Below are positions 56,274 to 64,000 of a DNA stretch of 64,000 nt, one piece after another (the stretch's first letter is position 1; each line of letters opens with the position of its first letter). The stretch is taken from the NCBI GenBank assembly GCA_016191995.1, contig JACPVA010000031.1:23627-87626 (forward strand), in the 5' to 3' direction. The translations under genes were made by a program, and so were the position numbers. This DNA comes from Burkholderiales bacterium (GTDB lineage Bacteria; Pseudomonadota; Gammaproteobacteria; Burkholderiales; Burkholderiaceae_C). The notes under the pieces are model-generated. The model was not told where the DNA came from. It did no database searches and saw nothing but the letters and a program-made list of their open reading frames with translations.

Positions 56274-57468
56274 CGTATTGACGGTCGTAAACGCGCCCGT
56301 ACGCAGCCACCATCGCCTCCAGGCTGAATCGCCGTTCCACCTCGGCCCGCCCGGCGCGGCCCATGGCCTGGGCGGCGGCCGGGTCGGCGGCCAGCCGCAG
56401 CAGGCCTTGCGCCATGGCCTCGATATCGTCCGGCGGAACCAGCAGGCCGGTGCGGCGGTCGGCGACCAGCTCGGGGTTGCCGCCGACCGCGGTGGCCAGC
56501 ACCGGCAGGCCGCTGGCCATCGCCTCCAGGATGGTGTTGGAGATGCCCTCCGCGAGCGACGGCAGCACGAACGCACTCAGCCCCCGCATCAGGTCGGGCA
56601 CGTCGGCACGTTCGCCGGGCAGCCAGGCGAGGTCGGCGACACCAGCTTCCGCAAGGACCGCCTGACACTCGGCACGCAGCGGGCCGTCGCCCACCAGCAC
56701 CAGCCGCAGCCGCCCGCGCAGCGACGGCTGCCTCTGAAGCGCATGGACGAAGGCGCGCGCCAGCAGCGGCTGGTGCTTGACGGTCTGCATGCGCCCGACG
56801 GTGCCGACCAGCCAGTGCGCAGGCGCGGAGAAGGGCGCGCCGGGGATAGGCGCAGGCTCGCCACCGGGCGCCGGATGGAAGCGCGCGGTGTCGACCCCGT
56901 TGTAGATCTGCGCCACCCGCGCCGGCGCGATGCCGACGTGCTCGGTCAGATAACGCGCCAGATCCTGCGACAGCGCGATGTAGCGGTGCACGAAGGGCGA
57001 GTACAGCCGCCGCAGGCGCTGGTGATGGCGGCTCGTGCCGTCCAGGTCCCCGACATCGCGTCCGTGCTCGCCGTGCACGCGCAGCGGCACGCGCGCGGCC
57101 CAGGCGGCGACCTGCATCTCGAGCGCGGCGAGGTTGCGCGTGTGGACGACCGCGGGCCGGTGCTCGCGCAGCAGGCGGTAGAGACGCGGGTAGAGCTTTG
57201 CGCCGTGGCCCGGCGGCTTGTGCAGCGCGATGCACTCGACATCGTCGCGCCGCAGCCGGTGGCGGAAGTCGGTCACCTCGGTCAGCGCGACGACCATGTG
57301 CCGGAACGCATCGCGCGGCATGTGGTCGATCAGGTTGACGACGCCGTTCTCGAGCCCGCCGACGTCGAAGCGGTGGACGATGTGGACGATCAGCGGGGCC
57401 TCGCGCACGCCGGCAGGCTCGCGCTGCACCGGCCCGGGCGCAGCATCGGGGTGGCTCAGGGCACTCAT
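56236..57468 (-). CDS. XrtA/PEP-CTERM-associated sugar transferase, Stp2 type (GT4)
   Basis: 410 residues. IVHIVHRFDVGGLENGVVNL is the diagnostic start of the EpsH1/XrtA-associated sugar transferase 2 family; VHTRNLAALEMQVAAWAARV and RVHGEHGRDVGDLDGTSRHH follow. The donor half has VAQIYNGVDTARFHPAPGGE, GTVGRMQTVKHQPLLARAFV and PSLAEGISNTILEAMASGLP, the last being E-x7-E. The C-terminal residues QVTRSASRNA are encoded by a REP palindrome. The stop of the gene upstream, at 57465, overlaps its ATG by four bases. Confidence 0.95.
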   Translation of the reverse strand: MSALSHPDAAPGPVQREPAGVREAPLIVHIVHRFDVGGLENGVVNLIDHMPRDAFRHMVVALTEVTDFRHRLRRDDVECIALHKPPGHGAKLYPRLYRLLREHRPAVVHTRNLAALEMQVAAWAARVPLRVHGEHGRDVGDLDGTSRHHQRLRRLYSPFVHRYIALSQDLARYLTEHVGIAPARVAQIYNGVDTARFHPAPGGEPAPIPGAPFSAPAHWLVGTVGRMQTVKHQPLLARAFVHALQRQPSLRGRLRLVLVGDGPLRAECQAVLAEAGVADLAWLPGERADVPDLMRGLSAFVLPSLAEGISNTILEAMASGLPVLATAVGGNPELVADRRTGLLVPPDDIEAMAQGLLRLAADPAAAQAMGRAGRAEVERRFSLEAMVAAYGRVYDRQYGGQVTRSASRNA

Positions 57469-58520
57469 CGCTGCAGCGACTCCGCGGCCGCCCGCATCGC
57501 CAGCGCCACGCCCAGCCGGTTGAGGTGGCCGTCATAGGGCCCGACGTCGAGCGAACGCCGCGACACGCCGGCATGCCCGGCGTACACGGGCTCCATGTCG
57601 TGCACGATGGCGCCGCGCTGGCGCAATCGCTCGATGAGGTGGGCCCGCTCCAGGTCGATGAGTTCCGGCCGCGCCGCCGGGCCGTCACGGCGACCGTCGA
57701 CGAGGATGACCAGCCGGCCCGCCAGGTGGGGCGAAGCCGCTTCGTAGAACGCGTCGACGACAGCCTCCGCCATCCTTTGCACCCGCGCGAGCTGTGCTTC
57801 ATCGACCCGGGGACCGGCCGGGCCCGATGGCCGATCGGCACGCCCAGCCTCGGGCGTGCTGCGGCTGAAGATCGCATCGAGCAGGCGCGCGGGCCGCAAC
57901 TTGAGCTGGCTGACGAGATACTGCGCCAGCGCCGAATGCCGGGACAGCCGCTTGAAGGCATCGGGCGCCGGCAGCCGCTCGATGCGCGGCGCGAGCGTCT
58001 CGCGGTCCAGGCAGCGGCTGTGCACGTTGCCCGACCCGCACAGCGACTGCCGCGCATCGTAGCGTTCGAGCAGCAGCACGACGTCGCGCACGCCGAAGCG
58101 CTCGTGCGCTAGACGGATCCGCTGCGCGTAGTCGAGCAGCGCGGTTCCCGGGCTGCCGAGCGCATAGACCGGGCGCTGCCCGCCGAGCAGCGCCTCGAGC
58201 TGCGCCGCCGGCCGGTCCGCCTCGTCGAGCATCGAGGCCTCGACATAACTGTCGCCGATCAGCGCCACGGCGTTCGGATCGGCGACGAAGTCGTGCGCCG
58301 ACAGGAAGCCCCTGTTATTGCTGCGCAGCTCGCGCGAATTGCGCAGGTCCCATCCGGTCGAGGTCCGCCAGCGGTGGTGCGCGGGGTAGGTCAGCAGGTC
58401 GGGGTCGAAGTGGTAGCCGGTCATCGTCGCGGTCGAAACCGGCAGCAGGCGCAGCACGATCTCGGCGGCGAGCAGCGTGCCGACGAGTCCGGCGAAGAGC
58501 CCGGGCAGGATGCGCCGCAT
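57465..58520 (-). CDS. SGNH-fold protein (AlgX/AlgJ-like), partner of MBOAT
   Basis: 351 residues with an N-terminal membrane anchor (LPGLFAGLVGTLLAAEIVLR). VALIGDSYVEASMLDEADRP contains the G-D-S nucleophile block of SGNH hydrolases, and the C-terminal GPYDGHLNRLGVALAMRAAA supplies the D-x-H pair. Such proteins work in the periplasm with an MBOAT acyltransferase to O-acylate polysaccharide, as AlgJ/AlgX with AlgI. Its start overlaps the MBOAT stop by one base (TGATG), so the two are co-translated. Confidence 0.82.
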   Translation of the reverse strand: MRRILPGLFAGLVGTLLAAEIVLRLLPVSTATMTGYHFDPDLLTYPAHHRWRTSTGWDLRNSRELRSNNRGFLSAHDFVADPNAVALIGDSYVEASMLDEADRPAAQLEALLGGQRPVYALGSPGTALLDYAQRIRLAHERFGVRDVVLLLERYDARQSLCGSGNVHSRCLDRETLAPRIERLPAPDAFKRLSRHSALAQYLVSQLKLRPARLLDAIFSRSTPEAGRADRPSGPAGPRVDEAQLARVQRMAEAVVDAFYEAASPHLAGRLVILVDGRRDGPAARPELIDLERAHLIERLRQRGAIVHDMEPVYAGHAGVSRRSLDVGPYDGHLNRLGVALAMRAAAESLQR

Positions 58521-60004
58521 CAGAAGTTGAAGTAGATGAACGCGCTGACCGAATCGCGTGCGGTGTTCAGCACGACGAGCCCGACGGCGCCCAGCAGCGC
58601 CGACGCGCCGACGACACCGCGCCAGAACGCCCCGCGCTGAAGCGCCGACCGCAGCCGCTCGCCCAGGGCGTTGCTGTTCGGCAGCGCCACGGCCGCGGCA
58701 CCCAGCACCAGGCACCAACCCCAGGCCACCGGCTGCTGCAGCCCGGCATTCCACAGCAACAATCCGGCGTCGGTGCCAGGCGGCGCGAACCCGGCCATCC
58801 CCTGCAGCATGCGCAGCGCGCCCGGCAGCGTCTCGGCGCGGAAGAAGACCCAGGCGACGACGGTGACGCCGAAGGTCGATGCCCACGCGAGCACCGCGAA
58901 GGCACGCGACCGGTCGAGCGCGCGGCGCCAGCCCAGCCGCGCCGTCCAGGCGCGGAATCCGTGGTTGAGCATCAGGTAGGCACCATGCAGCGCCCCCCAC
59001 AACACGAAGGACCAGCTCGCACCGTGCCAAAGCCCGCCGAGCACCATCGTGATGCCGAGGTTGGCATAGCGGCGCGCCGCACCCTTGCGGTTGCCGCCGA
59101 GCGAGAAGTACAGGTAGTCGCGCAGGAAGGTCGACAGCGAGATGTGCCAGCGGCGCCAGAAGTCGCTGATGCTGGTGGCCTTGTACGGGGAATCGAAGTT
59201 GAACGGCAGCCGGATGTTGAACATCCAGGACAGTCCGACCGCCATGTCCGAATAGCCGGAGAAGTCGAAGTAGAGCTGGAAGGTATACGCGAGCGCGCCG
59301 GTCCAGGCCTCCGCGGCGCCGGGCGCCAGGCCGGCGTCCACCGGGGCGAAGACGGCGTCGGCATAGGGTGCGACGCCGTCGGCCAGCACGACCTTCTTGA
59401 ACAGCCCGATGGCGAAGATCGCGAGCCCGGCACTGAAGTTGGCGCCCTGGAATCGGTAGACCGCCGCATGCGCGAACTGCGGCATCATCTGCGCGTGATG
59501 CAGCACCGGCCCCGCGACCAGGTGCGGGAAGTAGGTGACGAACAGCCCGTAGTGGATCGGGCGCACCTCGCGAACCTTGCCGGCCCAGGAGTCGACCAGG
59601 TAGGCGATCTGGGTGAAGGTGTAGAAGGAGATGCCGATCGGCAGCACGATCTCGCCCAGCGACCATGTCGTGCCGAGCAAGGCGTTGACGTTGTCGACGA
59701 AGAAGCCCGCATACTTGAAGTAGGCGAGGAGCATCAGGTCGAAGCCCACGCCCGCGGCGAGCCACGCCCCCGCAGGCCCGCCATTCGCGCGCGCGGCGGC
59801 AATCCGCATGCCGAAGGCGAAATTGGCGCCGATGGATGCGAGCAGCAGCAGCGTGAACTCGGGCATCCAGTAGCCGTAGAAGAATAGCGATGCCGCGAGC
59901 AGCCACGCCGCGGCCGCCCTGGCCGACCAGCGCCCGAGCAGGAAATACCCGGCCAGCGCGGCCGGCAGGAAGAGGAAGGCGAAGGTGGCGGTGGTGAACA
60001 GCAA
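58520..60004 (-). CDS. MBOAT-family O-acyltransferase (AlgI-like)
   Basis: 494 residues with about eleven helices. VLPIGISFYTFTQIAYLVDS, YVTYFPHLVAGPVLHHAQMM-like segment at about 165-190 (read here as TYFPHLVAGPVLHHAQ), YFDFSGYSDMAVGLSWMFNI and the two active-site His regions GGLWHGASWSFVLWGALHG are the AlgI signature. It moves an acyl group across the inner membrane for transfer to polysaccharide by the SGNH partner. The pair lies between two canonical XrtA genes, stp2 and xrtA, which is not part of the usual core set. Confidence 0.93.
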   Translation of the reverse strand: MLFTTATFAFLFLPAALAGYFLLGRWSARAAAAWLLAASLFFYGYWMPEFTLLLLASIGANFAFGMRIAAARANGGPAGAWLAAGVGFDLMLLAYFKYAGFFVDNVNALLGTTWSLGEIVLPIGISFYTFTQIAYLVDSWAGKVREVRPIHYGLFVTYFPHLVAGPVLHHAQMMPQFAHAAVYRFQGANFSAGLAIFAIGLFKKVVLADGVAPYADAVFAPVDAGLAPGAAEAWTGALAYTFQLYFDFSGYSDMAVGLSWMFNIRLPFNFDSPYKATSISDFWRRWHISLSTFLRDYLYFSLGGNRKGAARRYANLGITMVLGGLWHGASWSFVLWGALHGAYLMLNHGFRAWTARLGWRRALDRSRAFAVLAWASTFGVTVVAWVFFRAETLPGALRMLQGMAGFAPPGTDAGLLLWNAGLQQPVAWGWCLVLGAAAVALPNSNALGERLRSALQRGAFWRGVVGASALLGAVGLVVLNTARDSVSAFIYFNF

Positions 60005-60048
60005 CGGGAGACGGCGCGACGCCGGGGCCGCTTCAGTTCAGACCGAAC

Positions 60049-61683
60049 TCATTGCCCATCCGCGCCGGACGTCGCGGCCAGCGAGGACAGCCCCGGGCCA
60101 TCGCGAGCCGCCACGAGCGCCTGCTCGATGCCGGGCAGGTTCGCGTCGAGGAACTCCTGCAGGACTTCACCCGGGTCCCGTTGGCCATCGTGCAGCGTGT
60201 GCAGCACCATCACCGCCGACTCGTCGCCGCGCCCGGCAAGCCGCATCAGGCCGCCGTAGAGCTTGGCCGGAACGTCGGCTTCGATCCAGCGCCCGTTGAC
60301 CCAGTAGACCCTCCAGATCTGGATGCGCTGCCTGGCGCCGGACACGCGCCCGGCGCGCAGCTCGGCCGTTCGAACGTCGATGCGCTGGCCGGCGGCCTGC
60401 ACCGGCCGCTGGCCGCTGCCGGCCAGCGCCCAGTCGGGGTCCTTGGAATTGATCAGGATGTTGGCCTGGCTGATCAGCTTGCGCTTGGCGTCCTGCGCCC
60501 GGTAGTACGCGAGGTACAGGCCGACGTAGCTGCCGTCGCGCCCGAAGACCTGGGCGCTCTCGGCCGAGGGTCTCTGGTACAGCGGCTTCCACGCCGGCAG
60601 CGACACCGACTCCGGCGCCAGGACAGGCTGCCACCCGCCGGTCGCGGCGACCGCGGTCAGCACCGGCGTATCGTCGCGCTCCAGCGCGGCCAGCGCGGAG
60701 CCCGCGGCGTGCGGGGCGACCGCGACCATGACGGCGCCCGCCGTCATCACCGCCAGGGCGGCGAGCGACGCCGCCGCGCCACCGGCCGCCGGCCGCGTGC
60801 CCGACTGCGGTGATACCTCGCTCGCCTCCGGCTCGGCCCAGCGCATGCCGATCATGAACATGACCAGGATCACGAAGCCGAAGAAGACCCAGCCGTAGAT
60901 GATGTGGTCGACCCCGGTGGCGATCCGGTTGTCCGACAGGTGGCCCAGCATGACGATCATGTAGGCGCGCAGCCAGTTGGCGAGGATCGGCACCAGGATC
61001 GAGACGCCGACGAAGATCCAGCGCCGCCGCGGCGAGCGGTAGTTGAGGTAGGCGAACAGCGACCCGACCATGACCGACGCGATCAGGTAGCGCACGCCGC
61101 TGCAGGCCTCGACGACCGACCAGCTCCCGCTCGGGATCTCGAAGTGCAGCCCCTCGCGCACCACCGGGACCCCGCTCAGCCGCAGCGCGGCGACGGTGAA
61201 GTCCGCCGTGCCCTGCATCAGCGGCTCCAGCAGGAAGTCGCCGAACGGGACGCCGAAGAACAGGAAGCCGAGCGGGAACATCAGCGCACGCGCGACCTCG
61301 GCCCCGAGCACGGCCGGCACGCTCAGGACGAGCAGCGCGACGAAGGCGAACTGCGCGGCGGCGTTGACGACGACGAGGTCGGCCAGGAACCACACGGCGG
61401 CGGCACCCGCCATCAGCAGCAGCGGCCAGGCGGCCGGCCGCGGCGCGAGCGTGGCGAGATGTTCGCGGCGCCTCCAGACCAGCCACAACGCCAGCGGCAG
61501 CACCAGCACACCGTGCGCATAGGTGTCGGAGAACATCCACATGTCCCACATCGCGCGCGCGGTATCGCGGTACCACAGCCCGATCCAGGCGGCGACCGCG
61601 ATCCACAGCGGCAGCGCACGCCGCCAGGCAAGGGCCGAGTCGGCATGGGTGGCGGCGGGGGCTTGCAAGGGGGTGGCGGTCAT
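60049..61683 (-). CDS. xrtA: exosortase A fused to an EpsI domain
   Basis: 544 residues. The N-terminal 300 form the polytopic exosortase with catalytic Cys194 (SVVEACSGVRYLIASVM), Arg239 (ANWLRAYMIVMLGH) and His260 (ATGVDHIIYGWVFF). The C-terminal 220 residues (from about 320) form the periplasmic EpsI domain, with YRAQDAKRKLISQANILINS and RIQIWRVYWVNGRWI. Exosortase A cleaves PEP-CTERM proteins and is always found with an EPS locus. No PEP-CTERM substrate gene is present in this window, so targets lie elsewhere. Its ATG overlaps the Stp1 stop by four bases. Confidence 0.96.
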   Translation of the reverse strand: MTATPLQAPAATHADSALAWRRALPLWIAVAAWIGLWYRDTARAMWDMWMFSDTYAHGVLVLPLALWLVWRRREHLATLAPRPAAWPLLLMAGAAAVWFLADLVVVNAAAQFAFVALLVLSVPAVLGAEVARALMFPLGFLFFGVPFGDFLLEPLMQGTADFTVAALRLSGVPVVREGLHFEIPSGSWSVVEACSGVRYLIASVMVGSLFAYLNYRSPRRRWIFVGVSILVPILANWLRAYMIVMLGHLSDNRIATGVDHIIYGWVFFGFVILVMFMIGMRWAEPEASEVSPQSGTRPAAGGAAASLAALAVMTAGAVMVAVAPHAAGSALAALERDDTPVLTAVAATGGWQPVLAPESVSLPAWKPLYQRPSAESAQVFGRDGSYVGLYLAYYRAQDAKRKLISQANILINSKDPDWALAGSGQRPVQAAGQRIDVRTAELRAGRVSGARQRIQIWRVYWVNGRWIEADVPAKLYGGLMRLAGRGDESAVMVLHTLHDGQRDPGEVLQEFLDANLPGIEQALVAARDGPGLSSLAATSGADGQ

Positions 61684-62909
61684 GCCGCGATCCTCGGTGA
61701 TTCGTCGATGAAGCAGCGGTCGATGCCGGCGAGCTGCGCGTCCCAGGCAAATCCGGCCAGGACATGGCGGCGCGCCGACTGTCCCACGCGCTCGGCGAAC
61801 GATGGGTCCGCGAGCAGCCTTTCGACCTGCGCCGCGAAGCCCTCGGAATCGGCCGCGCTGAGCAGCTCGGCACCATCGCCGGCGCCGATCGGACCGGCGC
61901 AGGCCTGCGAGGCGACGACGGGGCGCGCCATCGCCATCGCCTCGAGGACCTTGTTCTGGATCCCGCGCGCCAGCCGCAACGGCGCCACGACGAGCGCCGC
62001 ATGCTGCAGGTAGGGGCGCACGTCGTCGACGGTGCCGGTGACGGCGACAAACGCACCGGCCAGGGCCTGCACTGCGCTGCTCGGGTTGCGGCCGACGATG
62101 AAGAACCGCGCCTCGGGCCGGCGCGCGACGATGCGCGGCAGCACCTCGCGCACGAACCACTGCACCGCGTCGACATTCGGCCAGTAGTCCATCGCGCCGG
62201 TGAAGACGATCGGCGTCGTGCCGGCGTCGAAGGGCGAGCCGCGTCCGCTCTCGGGGGCGAAGTGCCGGGCGTCGACGCCGTTGCACAGCGCCTCGACGCG
62301 CGACGCGCACTCCGGCGCGAGCCGGCGGAACAGCGCCGCCTCCTGCTCGGTGGCGAAGAACGACCTGGACGCGCGCGCCGCCACCCGCCGCTCGTAGGCC
62401 AGAAGCTCGCGCCCCTCGCGCGCATACAGCCACGACAGCGGCCAGCGGTGCGCGCGCGCATAGTCGGCCCACTTGGCCGAGTCGACGTCGACGAAGTCGA
62501 CCAGCACCGGCACCTCGCTGCCGAGGAAGGCTTCGGCGTAAGGCGCCATCGACGACGAGAAGACGACGACGGCGTCGATGCGGCCCTCGGCGCGCAGCCG
62601 CCGCACCCAGGCATCCAGGGCGGCGTCTCGGTAGTAGGCCAGCGTCAGCGGCTCGCCGCGCGCCAGCCCGGACAGGCTCGCGATGCGCGCGCGGCGCGGC
62701 TGCAGCCGCACGGTCATGACCTCGCTGCACCAGCGCCGCACGGCATCGACATGCGGCTCGTCGGCCGGGTCGTCGACGAAGGTCCCGAGCAGCACCTCAT
62801 GCCGCGCCGCCAGGTGGCGCAGCAGATGGTAGGAGCGCACCTTGTCGCCCTTGTCGGGCGGGTAAGGCAGCCGGTGCACAAGGTAGAGGACGCGCGCCAC
62901 CAGCCTCAC
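61680..62909 (-). CDS. XrtA/PEP-CTERM-associated sugar transferase, Stp1 type (GT4)
   Basis: 409 residues from GTG 62909, whose codon overlaps the FemAB stop as GTGA. VLYLVHRLPYPPDKGDKVRS followed by YHLLRHLAARHEVLLGTF is the diagnostic start of the EpsH1/XrtA-associated sugar transferase 1 family. VPVLVDFVDVDSAKWADYAR, VEALCNGVDARHFAPESGRG, IVFTGAMDYWPNVDAVQWFV and LRLARGIQNKVLEAMAMARP complete the GT-B fold. GTG at 62900 would also be possible. It lies between FemAB and xrtA as in typical XrtA loci. Confidence 0.95.
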   Translation of the reverse strand: MRLVARVLYLVHRLPYPPDKGDKVRSYHLLRHLAARHEVLLGTFVDDPADEPHVDAVRRWCSEVMTVRLQPRRARIASLSGLARGEPLTLAYYRDAALDAWVRRLRAEGRIDAVVVFSSSMAPYAEAFLGSEVPVLVDFVDVDSAKWADYARAHRWPLSWLYAREGRELLAYERRVAARASRSFFATEQEAALFRRLAPECASRVEALCNGVDARHFAPESGRGSPFDAGTTPIVFTGAMDYWPNVDAVQWFVREVLPRIVARRPEARFFIVGRNPSSAVQALAGAFVAVTGTVDDVRPYLQHAALVVAPLRLARGIQNKVLEAMAMARPVVASQACAGPIGAGDGAELLSAADSEGFAAQVERLLADPSFAERVGQSARRHVLAGFAWDAQLAGIDRCFIDESPRIAA

Positions 62910-63949
62910 CCCAGGCTGCGGACCACGAAGGGCCCGAGCCAGTTCGCCACCGGCAGCGGCAACCGCCGCCAGGTCTCGATCATCAGCCTGTACTTGGCAT
63001 TCGCCGGGTTGTTCTGCGGCACCGCGTCGCGCTTGTAGAGCCGGTATTCGTAGTGCAGCGGCTGCGGCTCGAAGCCCCAGTTCTTCTTGAACGCGTAGGG
63101 GCCGGTGCCGACCTTGCTGCGGCCGTAGTCGAAGGTCTTCAGCCCCACGGCACAGGCCCAGCGCATCAGCGCCCAGTACTTGAAATCGTTGGCCGCCAGG
63201 TCGCGCGCGGAGAGGTCGTCGCCGGCGTAGTACGGCAGGATCTCGTCGCGGAAGCGAAAGCTCAGCACGCTCGAGACGGGGCGGCCGTCGGGCGCGGCGA
63301 CGGTCAGCACGCTGCAATCGTCGCGAAACTCGTCGCGCAGCGCCTGGAACCAGCGCCGCGGCAGCGCCGGCGTGCCGTGGCGATGCACGTTGTCGGCATA
63401 CAGCGCGAAGAAGCGGTCGACGCCGTCGTCGAAGCCGGCCTGCAGCGCGCGCTGCAGGCCCTTGCGCACCATCGCGCGCTGCTTGCGCGGGATCGCGAGC
63501 AGGTTGGCCTCCTCGTCGGGCAGGATCGGCCTGCGGAAGGTCGCATACAGCTCCTGCCGCGGCCAGCCCTCGTGCCGGCGCTGCAATTGCCGCAGTTCGA
63601 GGTGCTCGACGCCGAGCCGGCGCGCGAGGCGGTCGGCCTCGTCCTCCAGCGCCGTGGCGGCGGCCTCGTCGGCCGCGGCCGCGCCGCCGTAGACCGCGAA
63701 CGGCAGGCTGCTGACCGCGTCGCCGAACAGCAGGCTCTTGACACGCGACAGCGGCAGCACGCCGACGATGGCGCTGCCGCCGCCGGGCTGCGGCCGCTCG
63801 GCCGCCAGCGCCCAGGTCGGGTGGCCGAAGATCCGGCCGAGCACGCGCATCCAGCCGGCGCGGTGGAAGAAGGTCGCCTGCGGGCAGGCGGCGACGAAGT
63901 CGTCCCAGCGCGCCGCGTCGTCGGCACGGGTGATGTCGATCGCGCGCAC
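62906..63949 (-). CDS. FemAB-family XrtA/PEP-CTERM system-associated protein
   Basis: 347 residues from GTG 63949. The protein has two GNAT-like halves of the FemAB fold: ATFFHRAGWMRVLGRIFGHP at the N-terminus, LRQLQRRHEGWPRQELYATF, LPRKQRAMVRKGLQ-type basic segment, and the second half with PDGRPVSSVLSFRFRDEILP, YYAGDDLSARDLAANDFKYW and KTFDYGRSKVGTGPYAFKKN. FemAB relatives use aminoacyl-tRNA to add amino acids; the XrtA-linked role is not known. The frame stays open through an Ala/Pro-rich stretch to the right edge, so the true start may lie beyond the window. Confidence 0.92.
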   Translation of the reverse strand: MRAIDITRADDAARWDDFVAACPQATFFHRAGWMRVLGRIFGHPTWALAAERPQPGGGSAIVGVLPLSRVKSLLFGDAVSSLPFAVYGGAAAADEAAATALEDEADRLARRLGVEHLELRQLQRRHEGWPRQELYATFRRPILPDEEANLLAIPRKQRAMVRKGLQRALQAGFDDGVDRFFALYADNVHRHGTPALPRRWFQALRDEFRDDCSVLTVAAPDGRPVSSVLSFRFRDEILPYYAGDDLSARDLAANDFKYWALMRWACAVGLKTFDYGRSKVGTGPYAFKKNWGFEPQPLHYEYRLYKRDAVPQNNPANAKYRLMIETWRRLPLPVANWLGPFVVRSLG

Positions 63950-64000
63950 GGTCGCCGGCGGCAGCGCCGGCTCGGCGCCGGGCGCCGCCGGCGGCAGGGC

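Noticed and set aside
60167..62614. 815-codon minus-strand frame over xrtA and stp1
   Set aside because: A shifted frame of two real genes on the same strand; exosortase Cys/Arg/His motifs are only in the other frame.
1..64000. CRISPR array, tRNA or rRNA genes
   Set aside because: No regularly spaced direct repeats and no cloverleaf or rRNA-like stretches were seen while reading both strands.
62906..64000. PEP-CTERM substrate protein near xrtA
   Set aside because: No frame in the window ends with a Pro-Glu-Pro motif, membrane helix and basic tail; substrates must lie elsewhere.

Overview
The window is high-GC DNA (about 70% by eye), densely coded, with many start/stop overlaps of 4-8 bases. 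Its exosortase A (XrtA) gene set and gene content point to a betaproteobacterium of the Burkholderiales (Rubrivivax/Leptothrix/Methylibium-like). That placement is an inference from gene content, not a sequence match. No rRNA, tRNA, CRISPR array or replication origin was seen.

Almost everything serves extracellular polysaccharide. Region 1 (1-12.8 kb) holds an SDR fragment cut by the left edge, a YdjC-type deacetylase, a membrane-anchored sugar dehydrogenase-like propeller, a lipid-linked glucosyl transfer pair (GT2 plus GtrII-like), a large alpha-helical protein and an alginate-lyase-like enzyme. Toxin-antitoxin (TA) genes lie between them: DUF433/DUF5615 twice with decayed toxins, BrnTA, DUF6883/DUF4926, a clipped HigA-type antitoxin and YefM-YoeB.

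Region 2 (13.2-26.5 kb) is an ABC-transporter-dependent polysaccharide cluster: Wzm and Wzt, a TylF-type methyltransferase, a pyruvyl transferase, four glycosyltransferases, one unrecognised GT-like protein, an M11-like metalloprotease, a sulfotransferase and DgkA. GC falls sharply inside wzt and recovers after the pyruvyl transferase, so the middle looks recombined in.

Region 3 (26.6-40.3 kb) has two divergent operons. Leftward: a fused 2-oxoacid dehydrogenase E1 alpha/beta, an E2 with lipoyl domain, an acyl carrier protein, a sulfatase-fold protein with Thr in place of the formylglycine Cys, and a methyltransferase. Rightward: a GNAT-like protein, a WalW-like deacetylase and the D-glycero-D-manno-heptose module HddA-GmhA-HddC-GmhB. 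The E1-E2-ACP set in a polysaccharide locus is the most unusual feature of the window. A RES/Xre-type TA pair closes the region.

Region 4 (40.6-64 kb) is an XrtA-associated polysaccharide locus, nearly all leftward: XrtA fused to EpsI, two XrtA-type sugar transferases, FemAB protein, amidotransferase, a third XrtA-type glycosyltransferase, O-ligase, PaaK-like ligase, alpha-toroid protein, formyltransferase, deacetylase and further GTs. An MBOAT/SGNH pair sits beside XrtA. It is interrupted by HicAB, a Uma2 gene, TA remnants and a family of about 47-bp palindromes (GGGGTCAGGTC...GACCTGACCCC). A remnant of a REP-associated tyrosine transposase lies between two of these palindromes.
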